Source: Aurantimonas coralicida DSM 14790
GTDB taxonomy: Bacteria; Pseudomonadota; Alphaproteobacteria; Rhizobiales; Rhizobiaceae
Direction: 5' to 3'
NCBI RefSeq assembly: GCF_000421645.1
Contig: NZ_ATXK01000014.1
Coordinates: 1-64,000, forward strand
DNA: 64,000 bases
Shown one piece after another: positions 30,216-40,364 of the stretch (position 1 is its first letter; each line of letters begins with the position of its first letter). The notes under the pieces were generated by a model, which was not told the DNA's origin, searched no databases, and saw only the letters and a program-made list of their open reading frames with translations. Position numbers and translations under genes: made by a program.

Positions 30216-30325
30216 GATCGTATCCTTTGTGGAATCCTGATTGATCCGCTGACAGAATAGCACGTGGGGGACGTCGTGGGGGATGGCATCTTTCGGATGT
30301 CACGCCCAGCGAATAAGGGGGAGTG

Positions 30326-31207
30326 ATGGAACTCGGATCCATCCACATCCATCCGGTGAAAGCCGGACGGTCGATCGAACGCGACGAAAATGCACTGGAG
30401 GTGTGGGGCCTCGAGGGCGACCGCCGCTGGATGCTGGTCGACGAGACGGGCCGGTTCCTCTCCCAGCGCGAGCATCCGCCGCTGGCGCTGCTCGACGCCC
30501 AGCCGGATGTCGACGGGCTTATCCTGTCCTACGAGGAAATCGGCGAGCGCTTCGTTCCCGTACCGGAGGGCGACGACCGGCTGACCGTCACCATCTGGGG
30601 CGACGCGGTCGATGCCGCCCTCGCCGACGACGCCACCAACGCGGCGCTGTCGCAATGGCTGCAGCGGCCAGTCCGGCTCGTCCATCTCGACCGGACGGAT
30701 GCCCGCCATATCGATCCGGTCTGGGCGCCAGAGAGCACCGACGGTGTTCCGCCCGTCGCCTTTGCCGATGGCTTCCCGCTGCTGATCGCCAATCCGGCCT
30801 CGCTGCGCGCGCTCAACGGCGACATCGTCCGCCAGGACGGGGACGCCGTGCCGATGAGCCGCTTCCGGCCGAACCTGGTCATCGACGGCGCCGAGGCCTG
30901 GGCCGAGGACGACTGGGCCACCATCCGCGTTGGCGAGGCGGTGATCGATCTGGTCAAACCCTGCGCCCGCTGCATCGTCACGACCGTGGACCAGACGACC
31001 GGCATGATCGCCGGCACCCAGCCGATGGACGCCATGCGCCGCATCCGGTTCTCGGCAACGCCGCGCGTGCCCGGCCTGCTGTTCGGCTGGAACGCGGTGC
31101 CGCGCGGTCCGGCCGTGATCCGCCCCGGCGACCCGGTGGAGGTCGTCGCCCGGCGCGGTGGCGCACCCGCCGTGCGCGACGCATCGGGCCGCGGCGCCGA
31201 TCGATGA
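30326..31207 (+). CDS. MOSC-domain protein (YcbX/MOCOS C-terminal type)
   Basis: 293 residues. The N-terminal MOSC beta-barrel domain has IHIHPVKAGRSIERDE. The C-terminal MOSC domain has SRFRPNLVIDGAEAWAEDDW and the conserved cysteine region KPCARCIVTTVDQTTG near residues 213-228, where related proteins bind molybdenum cofactor or carry a sulfur. Likely a molybdoenzyme-type reductase of N-hydroxylated compounds, as in YcbX, though lacking a fused ferredoxin domain. Its stop overlaps the next start (ATGA), so it is co-translated with the UMF1 permease. Confidence 0.88.
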   Translation: MELGSIHIHPVKAGRSIERDENALEVWGLEGDRRWMLVDETGRFLSQREHPPLALLDAQPDVDGLILSYEEIGERFVPVPEGDDRLTVTIWGDAVDAALADDATNAALSQWLQRPVRLVHLDRTDARHIDPVWAPESTDGVPPVAFADGFPLLIANPASLRALNGDIVRQDGDAVPMSRFRPNLVIDGAEAWAEDDWATIRVGEAVIDLVKPCARCIVTTVDQTTGMIAGTQPMDAMRRIRFSATPRVPGLLFGWNAVPRGPAVIRPGDPVEVVARRGGAPAVRDASGRGADR

Positions 31208-32658
31208 CCGAACTCGCACCGACCGTCGCCGGGCTGCCCTACCGGGTCCCGCTGCGCCAGCGCGCCGTCTGGGGCTGGATGACCTTCGACTTCGCCGCCC
31301 AGCCCTTCTTCACCGTCGTCATCACCTTCGTCTTCGGGCCCTATTTCGTCTCCCAGCTCGCCTCCGATCCGGCCACCGGCCAGGCCTGGTGGAGTGGCGC
31401 GGTGACCCTCGTCGGCATCTGCGTGGCGATCCTGTCGCCCTTTCTCGGCTCGATCGCCGACCGGGCCGGGCCCCGCAAGCCGTGGATCGCCAGCTTCGCC
31501 GTCGTGAAGATCCTCGCGCTGCTGCTCCTGTGGTTCGCCGCGCCCGGCACGCCGCTGATCTTCGCTGCCGCGCTCATCGTCTTCGCCATGGTGGCAGCGG
31601 AATTCTCCATCGTCTTCAACGACGCCATGATCCCCCGCCTCGTCCATCGCGATTCCATCGGGCGGGTGTCCAACCTCGCCTGGGGTCTCGGCTATGTCGG
31701 CGGGATCGTCTTCCTGTTCGTCACCCTCGCCTTCCTGGCGGGATCGCCAGAGAGCGGCCTGACCCTGCTTGGCCTCGAGCCCTGGTTCGGCCTCGACCCG
31801 GCCGAGGGCGAAGGCGCACGGGCGACCGGCCCGCTCTCGGCCCTCTGGTACCTGGTCTTCGTCCTGCCGATGTTCCTGCTGACGCCCGATCGCAAGAAGG
31901 CCGAGCCGATCCGCGTCGCCGCACGGGACGGGCTGAAGGACCTGAAGGCGACCTATCGCGAGATCCGGGTGCGCGGCACGCTGTTCCGCTTTCTGATCGC
32001 GCGGATGATCTACCAGGACGGCGTCAATGCGCTGCTCGTCCTCGGCGGCGCCTTCGCCGCCGGCATGTTCGGCTGGTCGATCACCGAGAGCGGCCTGTTC
32101 GGCGTCATTCTCAACGTCACGGCCATTCTCGGCTGCGTCGGCGCCAGCGTTCTCGACGCGCGGCTGGGCTCCAAGGCGGTCATCGTCGCCTCGATCCTCT
32201 GCCTGATGACGGCGACGATCGGGATCATCTCGACGGCGCCGGACTCCACCCTGTTCGGGCTTTTGACCTTCGCGCCGTCCGAGGCGACGGGCCTCTTCGC
32301 CACGCCGGCGGAGAAGAGCTACATCGTCTTCGGCCTGCTGATCGGGCTGGCCTTCGGCCCGGTCCAGGCCTCGTCGCGCTCTTGGCTGGCGCAATCGGTC
32401 ACCGCCGACGAGGCCGGCCGCTATTTCGGCTTCTACGCCCTCACCGGCCGCGCGACGTCCTTCCTCGGCACGGCGGCCGTCGCGGCCTTCACCGCGGTCG
32501 CTGCCGGCCTGACGGACCCGGCGACCGCGTCGCGCATCGGCATGTCGGCGCTGATCCTGTTCTTCGTCGTCGGGCTGGCGATCCTTCTGGGAACGCCGGG
32601 CCCCCGCGCGGTCGGCAGGGGCCAGGATGCCGGCGGAGAGCGCCAGCCGGCCGCATAG
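31204..32658 (+). CDS. MFS transporter, UMF1 (Atg22-like) family
   Basis: A 484-residue integral membrane protein with about twelve transmembrane helices. Family landmarks are GWMTFDFAAQPFFTVVITFVF at the first helix, SPFLGSIADRAGPRKPW after helix 2, FNDAMIPRLV, and SRVSNLAWGLGYVGG-like helix 5. The C-terminal half includes GPVQASSRSWLAQSVTADEAGRYFG. Relatives of Atg22 export amino acids or unknown solutes. It overlaps the MOSC gene by 4 bp. It converges on purH with 16 bp between stops. Confidence 0.88.
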   Translation: MTELAPTVAGLPYRVPLRQRAVWGWMTFDFAAQPFFTVVITFVFGPYFVSQLASDPATGQAWWSGAVTLVGICVAILSPFLGSIADRAGPRKPWIASFAVVKILALLLLWFAAPGTPLIFAAALIVFAMVAAEFSIVFNDAMIPRLVHRDSIGRVSNLAWGLGYVGGIVFLFVTLAFLAGSPESGLTLLGLEPWFGLDPAEGEGARATGPLSALWYLVFVLPMFLLTPDRKKAEPIRVAARDGLKDLKATYREIRVRGTLFRFLIARMIYQDGVNALLVLGGAFAAGMFGWSITESGLFGVILNVTAILGCVGASVLDARLGSKAVIVASILCLMTATIGIISTAPDSTLFGLLTFAPSEATGLFATPAEKSYIVFGLLIGLAFGPVQASSRSWLAQSVTADEAGRYFGFYALTGRATSFLGTAAVAAFTAVAAGLTDPATASRIGMSALILFFVVGLAILLGTPGPRAVGRGQDAGGERQPAA

Positions 32659-32674
32659 GCCGGCCGGCACTGGC

Positions 32675-34291
32675 CTAGTGCCGGAAGTGGCGCATGCCGG
32701 TCATCACCATGGCGATGTCGTTGTCGTCGGCGGCCTTGATGACCTCGTCGTCGCGCATGGAACCGCCCGGCTGGATCACCGCGGTGGCGCCCGCCGCGAC
32801 GGCCGACAGCAGGCCGTCGGCGAAGGGGAAAAAGGCGTCGGACGCAACCACCGCGCCGCGCGTCAGCGGCTCGCCATGGCCGGCAGCAGCCGCCGCGTCT
32901 TCGGCCTTGCGCGCCGCGATGCGGGCCGAATCCACCCGGCTCATCTGACCGGCCCCGACGCCGACCGTGGCGAGGTCACGGGCATAGACGATGGCGTTGG
33001 ACTTGACGTGCTTGGCGACCCGGAAGGCGAATTTCAGGTCGGCCAGCTCGGTCTCGCTGGGCGCACGCCGGGTGACCACCTTCAGGTCGAGATCGTCGAC
33101 CACGCCCGCATCGCGCGACTGGACGAGCAGGCCGCCGGCAACCGACTTGACCGTGCGCCCGGCGGCGCGCGGATCGGGAAGGCCGCCGGTCAAAAGCAGG
33201 CGCAGATTCTTCTTGCCGGCGACGATCGCGATGGCGTCCTCGTCGGCCTCCGGCGCGATGATCACTTCGGTGAAGACCTGCACGATCGCTTCCGCCGCCG
33301 CCCGGTCGAGCTTGCGGTTGAGCGCGACGATGCCGCCGAAAGCCGAGACCGGATCGCAGGCCAGCGCCTTCCGATAGGCGTCGAGAAGGTCGGAGCCTTC
33401 CGCCACGCCGCAGGGGTTGGCATGCTTGATGATGGCAACCGCGGCGGTGCGGGCCGGATCGAACTCGCCGACCAGCTCGAAGGCCGCGTCGGTGTCGTTG
33501 ATGTTGTTGTAGGAGAGCGCCTTGCCCTGCAGCTGCCGCGCCGTGGCGACACCGGCGCGGCTCTCGCCGGTCCGGTAGAAGCCGGCGCTCTGATGCGGGT
33601 TCTCGCCGTAGCGCAGCGCTTCCGACAACGTGCCCGACACGCTGACGCGCTGGGGCATTGCATCACCCACTACGCCGGCAAACCATGTCGACACCGCCGC
33701 GTCATAGGCCGCGGTGCGGGCAAAGGCCGCCGCGGCCAGACGCTGGCGCAGGGCGAAGTCGGTCTCGCCATTCGCGGACTTCAGCGCCTGAAGCACCGTG
33801 TCGTATTCGGCCGGATCGACCACCACGGTGACATAGCCATGGTTCTTGGCGCCGGCGCGGATCATCGCCGGTCCCCCGATGTCGATATTCTCGACGATCG
33901 TCGCGGTGTCGGCGCCGCCGGCCAGCGTCTCCTCGAAGGGGTAGAGGTTGGAGACCAGCATATCGATGCCGGCAATGCCGTGGGTCTCCATGGCCTTGGC
34001 ATGCTCGGCATCGTCGCGAATGCCCAGCAGGCCGCCATGGACGCCCGGATGCAGGGTCTTCACCCGCCCGTCCATGATCTCGGGAAAGCCGGTCAGCTCG
34101 GAGACGTCGTGAACGGCAAGGCCCGCCTCGCTCAGCGCCCGGTAGGTGCCGCCGGTGGAGACCAGCTCGACATCGAGCGCCGCCAGTTCACGGGCGAAAT
34201 CGACGAGGCCGGCCTTGTCGAAGACCGACAGCAGCGCGCGGCGAACCCGCACGCGATCGGGGGCCTGCGTGGCATTGGCTTTGAGAGACAT
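32675..34291 (-). CDS. purH: Bifunctional AICAR transformylase / IMP cyclohydrolase
   Basis: A 538-residue enzyme for the last two steps of IMP synthesis. The N-terminal MGS-like cyclohydrolase domain shows [25 protein letters not shown] and [15 protein letters not shown]. The C-terminal transformylase domain has [30 protein letters not shown] and [11 protein letters not shown], with the terminal HFRH. The ATG at 34291 has AGGAAAA upstream. It lies in the conserved rsmB - heparinase-like - purH arrangement. Confidence 0.97.
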   Translation of the reverse strand: MSLKANATQAPDRVRVRRALLSVFDKAGLVDFARELAALDVELVSTGGTYRALSEAGLAVHDVSELTGFPEIMDGRVKTLHPGVHGGLLGIRDDAEHAKAMETHGIAGIDMLVSNLYPFEETLAGGADTATIVENIDIGGPAMIRAGAKNHGYVTVVVDPAEYDTVLQALKSANGETDFALRQRLAAAAFARTAAYDAAVSTWFAGVVGDAMPQRVSVSGTLSEALRYGENPHQSAGFYRTGESRAGVATARQLQGKALSYNNINDTDAAFELVGEFDPARTAAVAIIKHANPCGVAEGSDLLDAYRKALACDPVSAFGGIVALNRKLDRAAAEAIVQVFTEVIIAPEADEDAIAIVAGKKNLRLLLTGGLPDPRAAGRTVKSVAGGLLVQSRDAGVVDDLDLKVVTRRAPSETELADLKFAFRVAKHVKSNAIVYARDLATVGVGAGQMSRVDSARIAARKAEDAAAAAGHGEPLTRGAVVASDAFFPFADGLLSAVAAGATAVIQPGGSMRDDEVIKAADDNDIAMVMTGMRHFRH

Positions 34292-34381
34292 CGGCTTTTC
34301 CTGCGTGGCACGGATGGGAGGGGTCCGCCCCTGATAGTCAGCCGCGCCGCTTCCCACAATGGTGGTCGGCGGTCAGAGCCG

Positions 34382-34567
34382 CTATCGCACTGGCGCAGGC
34401 GTCGCCGCGGTGCCGGAATTGACCATGTCGTCGGGGGCGTCGCGCGCCGCGGCCGAGCGCGCCTCCAGATCGTCCAGCGTGTTCGGCAGGACGCCGACGG
34501 CGCGGTTCATGCCGCCACAACCGGCAAGAAGCGCAAGGCAGAGCGAGAAAAGTGCGATCCGGGTCAT
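34382..34567 (-). CDS. Small predicted lipoprotein (61 aa)
   Basis: A short lipoprotein candidate. Signal MTRIALFSLCLALLAGCGG with lipobox LLAGC, then a mature peptide of about 44 residues including PNTLDDLEARSAAARDAP. It lies between the heparinase-like gene and purH on the same strand (90 bp before purH). No Shine-Dalgarno is visible and no family is recognised; the call rests on the signal peptide and coding-like composition. Confidence 0.5.
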   Translation of the reverse strand: MTRIALFSLCLALLAGCGGMNRAVGVLPNTLDDLEARSAAARDAPDDMVNSGTAATPAPVR

Positions 34568-34683
34568 GACCGGGAGATGGGGAGCGGAGCGGCGCAATCC
34601 AGCCCAGTCATGCGCGGCGTGACGGCCTGCCCGGTCTCACCCTCATCCAATCCTCGGTGGGAAACGGGCTGCGCCCGTTCCCG

Positions 34684-36369
34684 TCAGGCTTCGCGCTCGA
34701 AGCGCCAGGCGATGCCGGCCGGATCGTAGGCGTCGAAGGGCACGGCCAGTTGCAGCGTACGCCGCGCGCCGCCGGCATCGGCGAAGAAGATCGAATCCTC
34801 GATCTCGACCCGGGCATCGGCCCGGAACAGCCAGCGCTGCCCGCGCACCGCCAGCCTGACGCCGTCGCCGATCACCTCGACGCTGACCGAAGGATGCAGG
34901 TGGAAGCGGGCCGTCGCCTTGCCGGCGTCGCTGCCGGTGCGAACCGTGGCGCTGCGCTGGAAGCTGTCGTGGCCGTCCACCGTCCAGCCGTCTTCGGCCA
35001 GGCTCACCTGACGGCGATGCAGCAGGCCGGACTGGCGCTCATAGCCATTGTGGGTCGCCTCGAAGCCGCGCACCGGATCGCCGAGTTCGCCCGACAGGAC
35101 CTCCGTCGGCCCCGGCACCAGCGGCGTGCCGAGAAACCGGTCGAGGCTTTCGGACCGGGCGAAATGCGACGACGAGCGATCGTCGAGCGTCACCGTCGAA
35201 TGGGCGGCGGTCGAGCGCGACAGGCGGCGCCATTCGGCGTCGGCGGTCAGCGGGCGGCCGCAATTGACCACGATGCGGTTCGCCTCGCAGGAGAGCTCGA
35301 AGCCCAGCGTGCCGGCATGGGCATTGCGCGAGACCAGCGCCGGCGGCGGGCAGCCGGTATCGGCGACGATGACGCTCGAGCCGGCGGCCAGCCGGTGGTA
35401 GCCGGACTGCCGTGCATGGGTGATCGGCTCGCCCAGCGTCTCGTCGTAGCGCAGGAGCACCGTCATTAGATGGATGTCGGAGGCGCCGGAGCCGTTGAAC
35501 AGCGCCAGCGAGCCGTCGGAATGGCGGAAGAAGCGCACCGCCGGCAGCATCCGGTCGATCGCCGAATAGAGCCCCCGCGGCAGCGCCTGGCCCTGGCGCA
35601 GATAGGTCTGCCGCAGCGGGATCAGATCGGCGAGGATCGCCACCGGCGCGGCCGGATCGCGCGAGATGTGGCCGCCATCGGGAAACACCTGGCGGTCGAG
35701 TTCCTCGGCCAGATGCCGCGCCGCGATCTTGATGCGACCGCTGGCGGCCGGCAGGCAGAGCGAGACGAAGGCGAGCGCCGTGCGCACCTGCAGGCGGGGC
35801 GTGCCCTCGGGCGCCTCCTGGGCGACGGAGCGCAGATAGCGGGCCTGCGACGACAGGCTGCGCAGAAAGCGCTTGTGGAAGCCGGCATCGGCCTCGGCCA
35901 GCAGCATGTCGGCATGGCTCAGCCAGGCGATCATCCGGCGCGCGGCCACCGCGGGCTCGAAGGCGGGATCGGCCAGCGTGCCGCCCTTCTGGCGGATCCA
36001 GTCGTCGACGAGGGTGCGGGCGTTCTGCACGGCCAGGGCGTCACCGGCCTCGGCATGGTGGCGCAGCCAGTCGAAACCGTGGAGTTCGGCCGCATAGGCT
36101 TCCGACGGCAGCGTCGCCTGAAAGATCGAGGTGCGGCCGGGTTCGAGCAATTGTCCGGCGAAGAAGAAACGGCCGGCATAGATCGCCTCGGCGATCATCG
36201 GGTCGCCATGGCGCAACGAGGGCGGCACGACCAGGAGCTTGCCGGCGCGGCCACCGGCAAAACGCCAGCGGTGCAGCGGACCGGTCCGCAGCCGCCGCCG
36301 CGCCCGGCGCCACACTTCACGTAGCGTCAGGACAGCGAGGAGCGGTTGACCTGCCAAGCTCGTCGTCAC
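34684..36369 (-). CDS. Heparinase II/III-like protein
   Basis: 561 residues with an N-terminal alpha-helical toroid (to about 330) and a C-terminal beta-sandwich like polysaccharide lyases. Markers are FDWLRHHAEAGDALAV, the Hep_II_III-type VNCGRPLTADAEWRRLSRSTAAHSTVTLDDRSSS, and the SGLLHRRQVSLAEDGW strand. The start is GTG at 36369. Rhizobial genomes keep this gene between rsmB and purH. Substrate unknown; an envelope or exopolysaccharide role is inferred. No obvious signal peptide. Confidence 0.85.
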   Translation of the reverse strand: MTTSLAGQPLLAVLTLREVWRRARRRLRTGPLHRWRFAGGRAGKLLVVPPSLRHGDPMIAEAIYAGRFFFAGQLLEPGRTSIFQATLPSEAYAAELHGFDWLRHHAEAGDALAVQNARTLVDDWIRQKGGTLADPAFEPAVAARRMIAWLSHADMLLAEADAGFHKRFLRSLSSQARYLRSVAQEAPEGTPRLQVRTALAFVSLCLPAASGRIKIAARHLAEELDRQVFPDGGHISRDPAAPVAILADLIPLRQTYLRQGQALPRGLYSAIDRMLPAVRFFRHSDGSLALFNGSGASDIHLMTVLLRYDETLGEPITHARQSGYHRLAAGSSVIVADTGCPPPALVSRNAHAGTLGFELSCEANRIVVNCGRPLTADAEWRRLSRSTAAHSTVTLDDRSSSHFARSESLDRFLGTPLVPGPTEVLSGELGDPVRGFEATHNGYERQSGLLHRRQVSLAEDGWTVDGHDSFQRSATVRTGSDAGKATARFHLHPSVSVEVIGDGVRLAVRGQRWLFRADARVEIEDSIFFADAGGARRTLQLAVPFDAYDPAGIAWRFEREA

Positions 36370-36559
36370 TCCCGGACCCCACTGCGGGCAACGCGCCCGT
36401 TCGACTGGTTGATATCCTTCGCGAAACCCGTCTCCGACCCCATTGGGGCAGGATCAGCGGGTCAGCGCAACAGCCATCACTTTCTCCGAATGTGGTAAAA
36501 ACTTCGCTAAGACTTGCGGCGAAAGCGGGACCGCGCCCTTTTGGCCGGGCGCGGCCCGC

Positions 36560-38059
36560 TCAGATCCGCTTCAGCCGCGCGGCGTAGAAGCCGTCGAGTC
36601 CGCCGGTCGCGGCTGCATCCGCGGCACCGCCCATCATGTCCGGCGTGGTGCGCAGATCGCCCTCCGGGGTGAGCGCGAACTCCATGCCCGGCAGCTCGTC
36701 CGGCTGCACGGGATCGCGCACGATGTCCGAACGGTCGGCGAGGAGGGCCGCGACGATCGCCTCGCCCTCGGCCGGGTCCAGCGAGCAATTGGAGAAGACC
36801 AGCCGGCCGCCCGGCGCCAGAAGCCGCACCGCCTCGCCGAGCAGGCGCGCCTGCACACCGGCCAGCTTGGCGATTTCCTCCGCGTCCTTGGTGTAGGGCA
36901 CGTCCGGATGCCGGCGGATCGTGCCGGTGGACGAGCACGGCGCGTCGAGGAGTATGGCGTCGAAGGGTTCGGCCGGCTCGAAGGCGGCGATGTCGCCCAC
37001 CACGGTCTCGGCCTCCAGCGACAGGCGCGCCAGATTGGCCTTCAGCCGCTTCATCCGGTTGGCGTTGATGTCGAGGGCGGTTACGGCGCCGCCGGCGGCG
37101 ATCAGCTGCGCCGTCTTGCCACCCGGCGCGGCGCAGAGATCGGCGACGCGCTTGCCCGTCAGATCACCGAACAATTGCGCCGGCAGCGCCGCGGCGGCGT
37201 CCTGCACCCACCATTCGCCCTCGGCAAAGCCCTCGAGCGCCGTCACCGGTCCGTCGAAGCTGCCGAGCCGCACGGTGCCGTTCGGCAGGGCGACGCCGCC
37301 CAGCTTCGCGGCCCAGCCCGCAGGGTCGCTCTTGACGGTGAGGTCGAGCGGGGCCGGCGTCAGATGCGCCCGCGCGATCGCCTCGGTGCGCTCGGGCCCG
37401 TAGGCCGCCACCATGCGCGCGGCCAGCCAGTCCGGCATGTTCTCCGTTGCCGTGGCGACCTCGCGCAAGGCCTCCTTCTCCCGCGACAGGCGGCGCAGCA
37501 CGGCATTGATCATGCCGGCGAAACGACGGCTGCGCGAATCCACATTCGCCGCCGCGACGGCAAGGTCGACAGCGGCCGAATCCGGCACGTCGAGGAACAG
37601 GATCTGCGTCGCGCCGACATGCAGGATGTGCTTCAGCGCCGCTGCGTTGGGCGGCAACGGCCGGTCGAGACAGGCGTCGAGGGCACGGCCGATGGTGCCG
37701 CGGAACCTGAGCGCGGAAAGGATGATCGCCTTGACCAGCCCCTGGTCGCGGCCTTCCAGCGCACGGAAGCCGGGATGCCCGCCGGCCGCATCGAGAAGAC
37801 CATCCGCCGAGGTGCGGGCATCGACGATCGCCGACAGGAGCTTCGTCGCCACCAGCCGGGCGCCAAGGCCGGGGCGGTCGTTCGCCGAGTAGCCGTCGGG
37901 CACGAAACCGTCGGCGCCGTCGGAAATTCGCGGGCCGTTGCCGGCGCCGTCATCGCGCCGGGGCGCCTTGCCCGGCAAGGGCCGCTTGCGCGGCGCAGAG
38001 CGGGAGGCATCGAAATTGCCGCCGCGGCGGGTCTTGCGGCCGTCCGATCCAGCGCTCAA
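36560..38059 (-). CDS. rsmB: RsmB-family 16S rRNA (cytosine-C5) methyltransferase
   Basis: About 499 residues from the TTG at 38059, whose TTGA overlaps the htpX stop. GTG starts at 38065 and 38113 are equally possible. After a low-complexity basic N-terminus comes a NusB-like RNA-binding domain ([18 protein letters not shown] onward). The SAM-binding domain has [12 protein letters not shown], the two catalytic cysteines are in [17 protein letters not shown] and [12 protein letters not shown], and [14 protein letters not shown] is at the end. It probably methylates C967 (E. coli numbering) of 16S rRNA; paralogue specificity is not certain. Confidence 0.9.
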   Translation of the reverse strand: MSAGSDGRKTRRGGNFDASRSAPRKRPLPGKAPRRDDGAGNGPRISDGADGFVPDGYSANDRPGLGARLVATKLLSAIVDARTSADGLLDAAGGHPGFRALEGRDQGLVKAIILSALRFRGTIGRALDACLDRPLPPNAAALKHILHVGATQILFLDVPDSAAVDLAVAAANVDSRSRRFAGMINAVLRRLSREKEALREVATATENMPDWLAARMVAAYGPERTEAIARAHLTPAPLDLTVKSDPAGWAAKLGGVALPNGTVRLGSFDGPVTALEGFAEGEWWVQDAAAALPAQLFGDLTGKRVADLCAAPGGKTAQLIAAGGAVTALDINANRMKRLKANLARLSLEAETVVGDIAAFEPAEPFDAILLDAPCSSTGTIRRHPDVPYTKDAEEIAKLAGVQARLLGEAVRLLAPGGRLVFSNCSLDPAEGEAIVAALLADRSDIVRDPVQPDELPGMEFALTPEGDLRTTPDMMGGAADAAATGGLDGFYAARLKRI

Positions 38060-39024
38060 CCCCACGGTCCCCGCTTGCGGCCGCCGGCGGAGGGGCGATC
38101 GCCCCTGCCCCACGGGCCCGAACGGGTCCGGTCGATCCCGGCCTGCGGCGCGGCAGCAACGAAGCCGCCGTCGCCACCGTCCATCTCCAGCGCCATCTGT
38201 TTCAGTGCCGCGATCCGGTTGGCGGTGTCCGGATGGGTGGAGAAGAGATTGTCCATGCGCTGGCCGGACAGGGGATTGATGATGAACATGTGGGCCGTCG
38301 CCGGATTGCGCTCGGCGTCCTGGTTCACCGTACGCCCGGCTGCGCTGGCGATCTTGCCGAGCGCCGAGGCGAGCCAGCCCGGATTACCACAGATTTCCGC
38401 GCCCCGCCGGTCGGCGGCATATTCGCGCGTCCGGCTGATCGCCATCTGCACGATCATCGCGGCCAGAGGCGCGACGATGATCGCCGCGATCACGCCGATG
38501 AAGCCGAGGGGATTGTTGTTGTCGCGGTTGCCGCCGAAGAAGAAGGCGAAATTGCCCAGCATCGAGATCGCACCGGCCAGCGTCGCGGTGATCGTCATGA
38601 TCAGCGTGTCGCGATTCTGCACATGGGCGAGCTCATGCGCCATGACGGCGGCGACCTCTTCGGGCGTCAGGCGCTCCAGGAGCCCAGTCGTCGCGGCCAC
38701 GGCCGCATTCTCGGGATTGCGCCCGGTGGCGAAGGCGTTCGGCTGGGCATTGTTGATGACATAGACCTTCGGCATCGGCAGGCCGGCCCGTCCGGCCAGA
38801 CCTTCCACGATGCGGTAGTATTCCGGCGCGCTGCGCGCGTCGACCTCCTGCGCATGGTGCATCTTCAGCACCATCTTGTCGGAGTTCCAGTAGGAAAACA
38901 GGTTCATGCCGGCCGCGAAGACGAAGGCGATCATCATGCCGGCGCGGCCGCCGATCATGAAGCCGAGCCCCATGAAGAGGGCGGTCATGAAGGCGATGAG
39001 CATCGCCGTCTTGATCATGTTCAT
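38056..39024 (-). CDS. htpX: Membrane zinc metalloprotease HtpX
   Basis: A 322-residue M48-family inner-membrane protease involved in quality control of membrane proteins. Transmembrane segments lie near residues 8-25 and 28-45. The zinc site is His130-Glu131-x-x-His134 in [15 protein letters not shown], with the third ligand in the [11 protein letters not shown] region. Two further hydrophobic segments follow. The Gly/Arg-rich C-terminus is longer than in E. coli. Start at [10 protein letters not shown]. Its stop overlaps the likely rsmB start, so the pair is coupled. Confidence 0.95.
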   Translation of the reverse strand: MNMIKTAMLIAFMTALFMGLGFMIGGRAGMMIAFVFAAGMNLFSYWNSDKMVLKMHHAQEVDARSAPEYYRIVEGLAGRAGLPMPKVYVINNAQPNAFATGRNPENAAVAATTGLLERLTPEEVAAVMAHELAHVQNRDTLIMTITATLAGAISMLGNFAFFFGGNRDNNNPLGFIGVIAAIIVAPLAAMIVQMAISRTREYAADRRGAEICGNPGWLASALGKIASAAGRTVNQDAERNPATAHMFIINPLSGQRMDNLFSTHPDTANRIAALKQMALEMDGGDGGFVAAAPQAGIDRTRSGPWGRGDRPSAGGRKRGPWG

Positions 39025-39246
39025 CGCAGGTTCCACCACCAAGGAGTTTGCGCGGTCCACCCGCGCCAATCGCCCGGGAAAATGGGGATTGCGGGGTTCC
39101 GCTTCAATATTGCCGGGAAACCACCGCGGCTGCAGCGGCCCGGGCAGGCTGCGACACCGGCAAGGGTTTCAAGCCTTCGTCCCTGCCCTTATCTGATGGT
39201 GACGAACCGCAACATGGCACCGGCCGCAGCAAGGGGCAGACGAGCA

Positions 39247-39480
39247 ATGAGCGACAGCGAGGCAAGGGATCCGGCACTGGCAGCGCCGGGCGATGGCGCG
39301 CCGGCCGAGCGCGAACTGCCGGCCGCCGCCCGCCGTGCCCTCGCCGAAGCCGAGGAACGCCGCCGTCAGGCGGACGCGGAGGCCTCAGCATCCCAGGCCA
39401 GGGAGATCAACGGACCCAAGGGGCCCGAACCGATCCGCTATGGCGACTGGGAGAAGAACGGCCTGATCTCGGACTTCTGA
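39247..39480 (+). CDS. DUF1674 / SDHAF4-like succinate dehydrogenase assembly factor
   Basis: A 77-residue protein with a charged Ala/Glu/Arg-rich N-terminus and the DUF1674 signature GPKGPEPIRYGDWEKNG ending LISDF. The mitochondrial homologue SDHAF4 helps assemble the flavoprotein subunit of succinate dehydrogenase. That role here is inference from the conserved C-terminus. The ATG at 39247 is preceded by GGGGCAGACGAG. Divergent from htpX (222 bp). Confidence 0.85.
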   Translation: MSDSEARDPALAAPGDGAPAERELPAAARRALAEAEERRRQADAEASASQAREINGPKGPEPIRYGDWEKNGLISDF

Positions 39481-39692
39481 AGCCAGTTCCCGTTGCAGCC
39501 TGTCATTCTGCCCGTGCCTGAGGCGCGCAACGGCTTCCCGCGATGATTGTGGGCCCATCGTCCTAGACACCCGCACCGCGAGCCCGCGTCAATCTTCCGC
39601 TGCGTCAGGAATGCGCAATATTGCGGGCTCCCAGGTCGCCGCTTGATCTCTCACCTGCATAGGAATATTGTCCGGAGACCGTCTCCGATTCG

Positions 39693-40223
39693 TTGGCCGT
39701 TGTCGTGACGCATTCCCGTCGAACCATCTGCAGTTGTATGCTCGCGCTGTTGCTCGCCATCCCGGCCGGCGCCGCGCACGCGGATGACGACGACTACCCG
39801 CGGGCAATCTCCGGCCCGGTCGAGGCGCGCGTCCTGAAGGTCCGCGACGGCGACACGATCGAGGTCGAGGCCTTCGTCTGGCCGATGCAGGCGGTTCAGG
39901 TCGCGGTCCGACTGAAGGGGATCGACGCACCGGAGAAACGCGGACGCTGCGAAGCCGAGAAAGCCGCCGCGGAGATCGCGAGAGACCGGCTGGTCGCCCT
40001 GATCGGATCGGGCAACGTCACCCTCACCGGCATCTCCGGCGACAAATATTTCGGGCGCGTGCTGGCGACACTGTCAGTGCCCGGCCAGCCCGATCTCGGC
40101 CGCGTCCTTCTGCGCGAGGGCCTCGTGGTCCGCTACGAAGGCGGCAAGCGCCGCGACTGGTGCGACGGCACCCTCCCCGCCGATCTGAGCGCCGTGGACA
40201 CCGGCGGCCGGCGTAAGGGCTGA
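39693..40223 (+). CDS. Secreted thermonuclease-family (SNase-like) protein
   Basis: 176 residues: signal peptide (hydrophobic core about 12-25, cleavage near AHA-DDDD), then a staphylococcal-nuclease OB fold. Catalytic positions are retained: DGDT at 52-55, Arg73 and Glu81 in RLKGIDAPE, and the third arginine in KYFGRVLATL. Two Cys in RGRCEAE and RRDWCDG may pair in the periplasm. The start is a TTG at 39693 with no good ribosome binding site; GTG at 39705 is an alternative. Confidence 0.85.
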   Translation: MAVVVTHSRRTICSCMLALLLAIPAGAAHADDDDYPRAISGPVEARVLKVRDGDTIEVEAFVWPMQAVQVAVRLKGIDAPEKRGRCEAEKAAAEIARDRLVALIGSGNVTLTGISGDKYFGRVLATLSVPGQPDLGRVLLREGLVVRYEGGKRRDWCDGTLPADLSAVDTGGRRKG

Positions 40224-40339
40224 CCCGCGCGCAGACGCCGACGGCGGCATCTTCCAATGCCCCTTGCCCATCGCAGACCTGGCGTCCGATACTCCTGAAC
40301 CAGACACCCGGCCGTAGCGTGCCGTACAGCCGACGATAC

Positions 40340-40355
40340 CGTTTCACGTGAAACA
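40340..40355. other. parS-like site 4
   Basis: CGTTTCACGTGAAACA matches the ParB consensus at 15 of 16 positions with a perfect 14-bp palindrome GTTTCACGTGAAAC. It lies 10 bp upstream of the cfa-type start codon. Confidence 0.85.
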
Positions 40356-40364
40356 GGATGCTCC

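Noticed and set aside
32664-32684. Intrinsic terminator between the UMF1 permease and purH
   Set aside because: An 8-bp inverted repeat CCGGCACT/AGTGCCGG exists, but it includes the purH stop codon and has no U-run on either strand.
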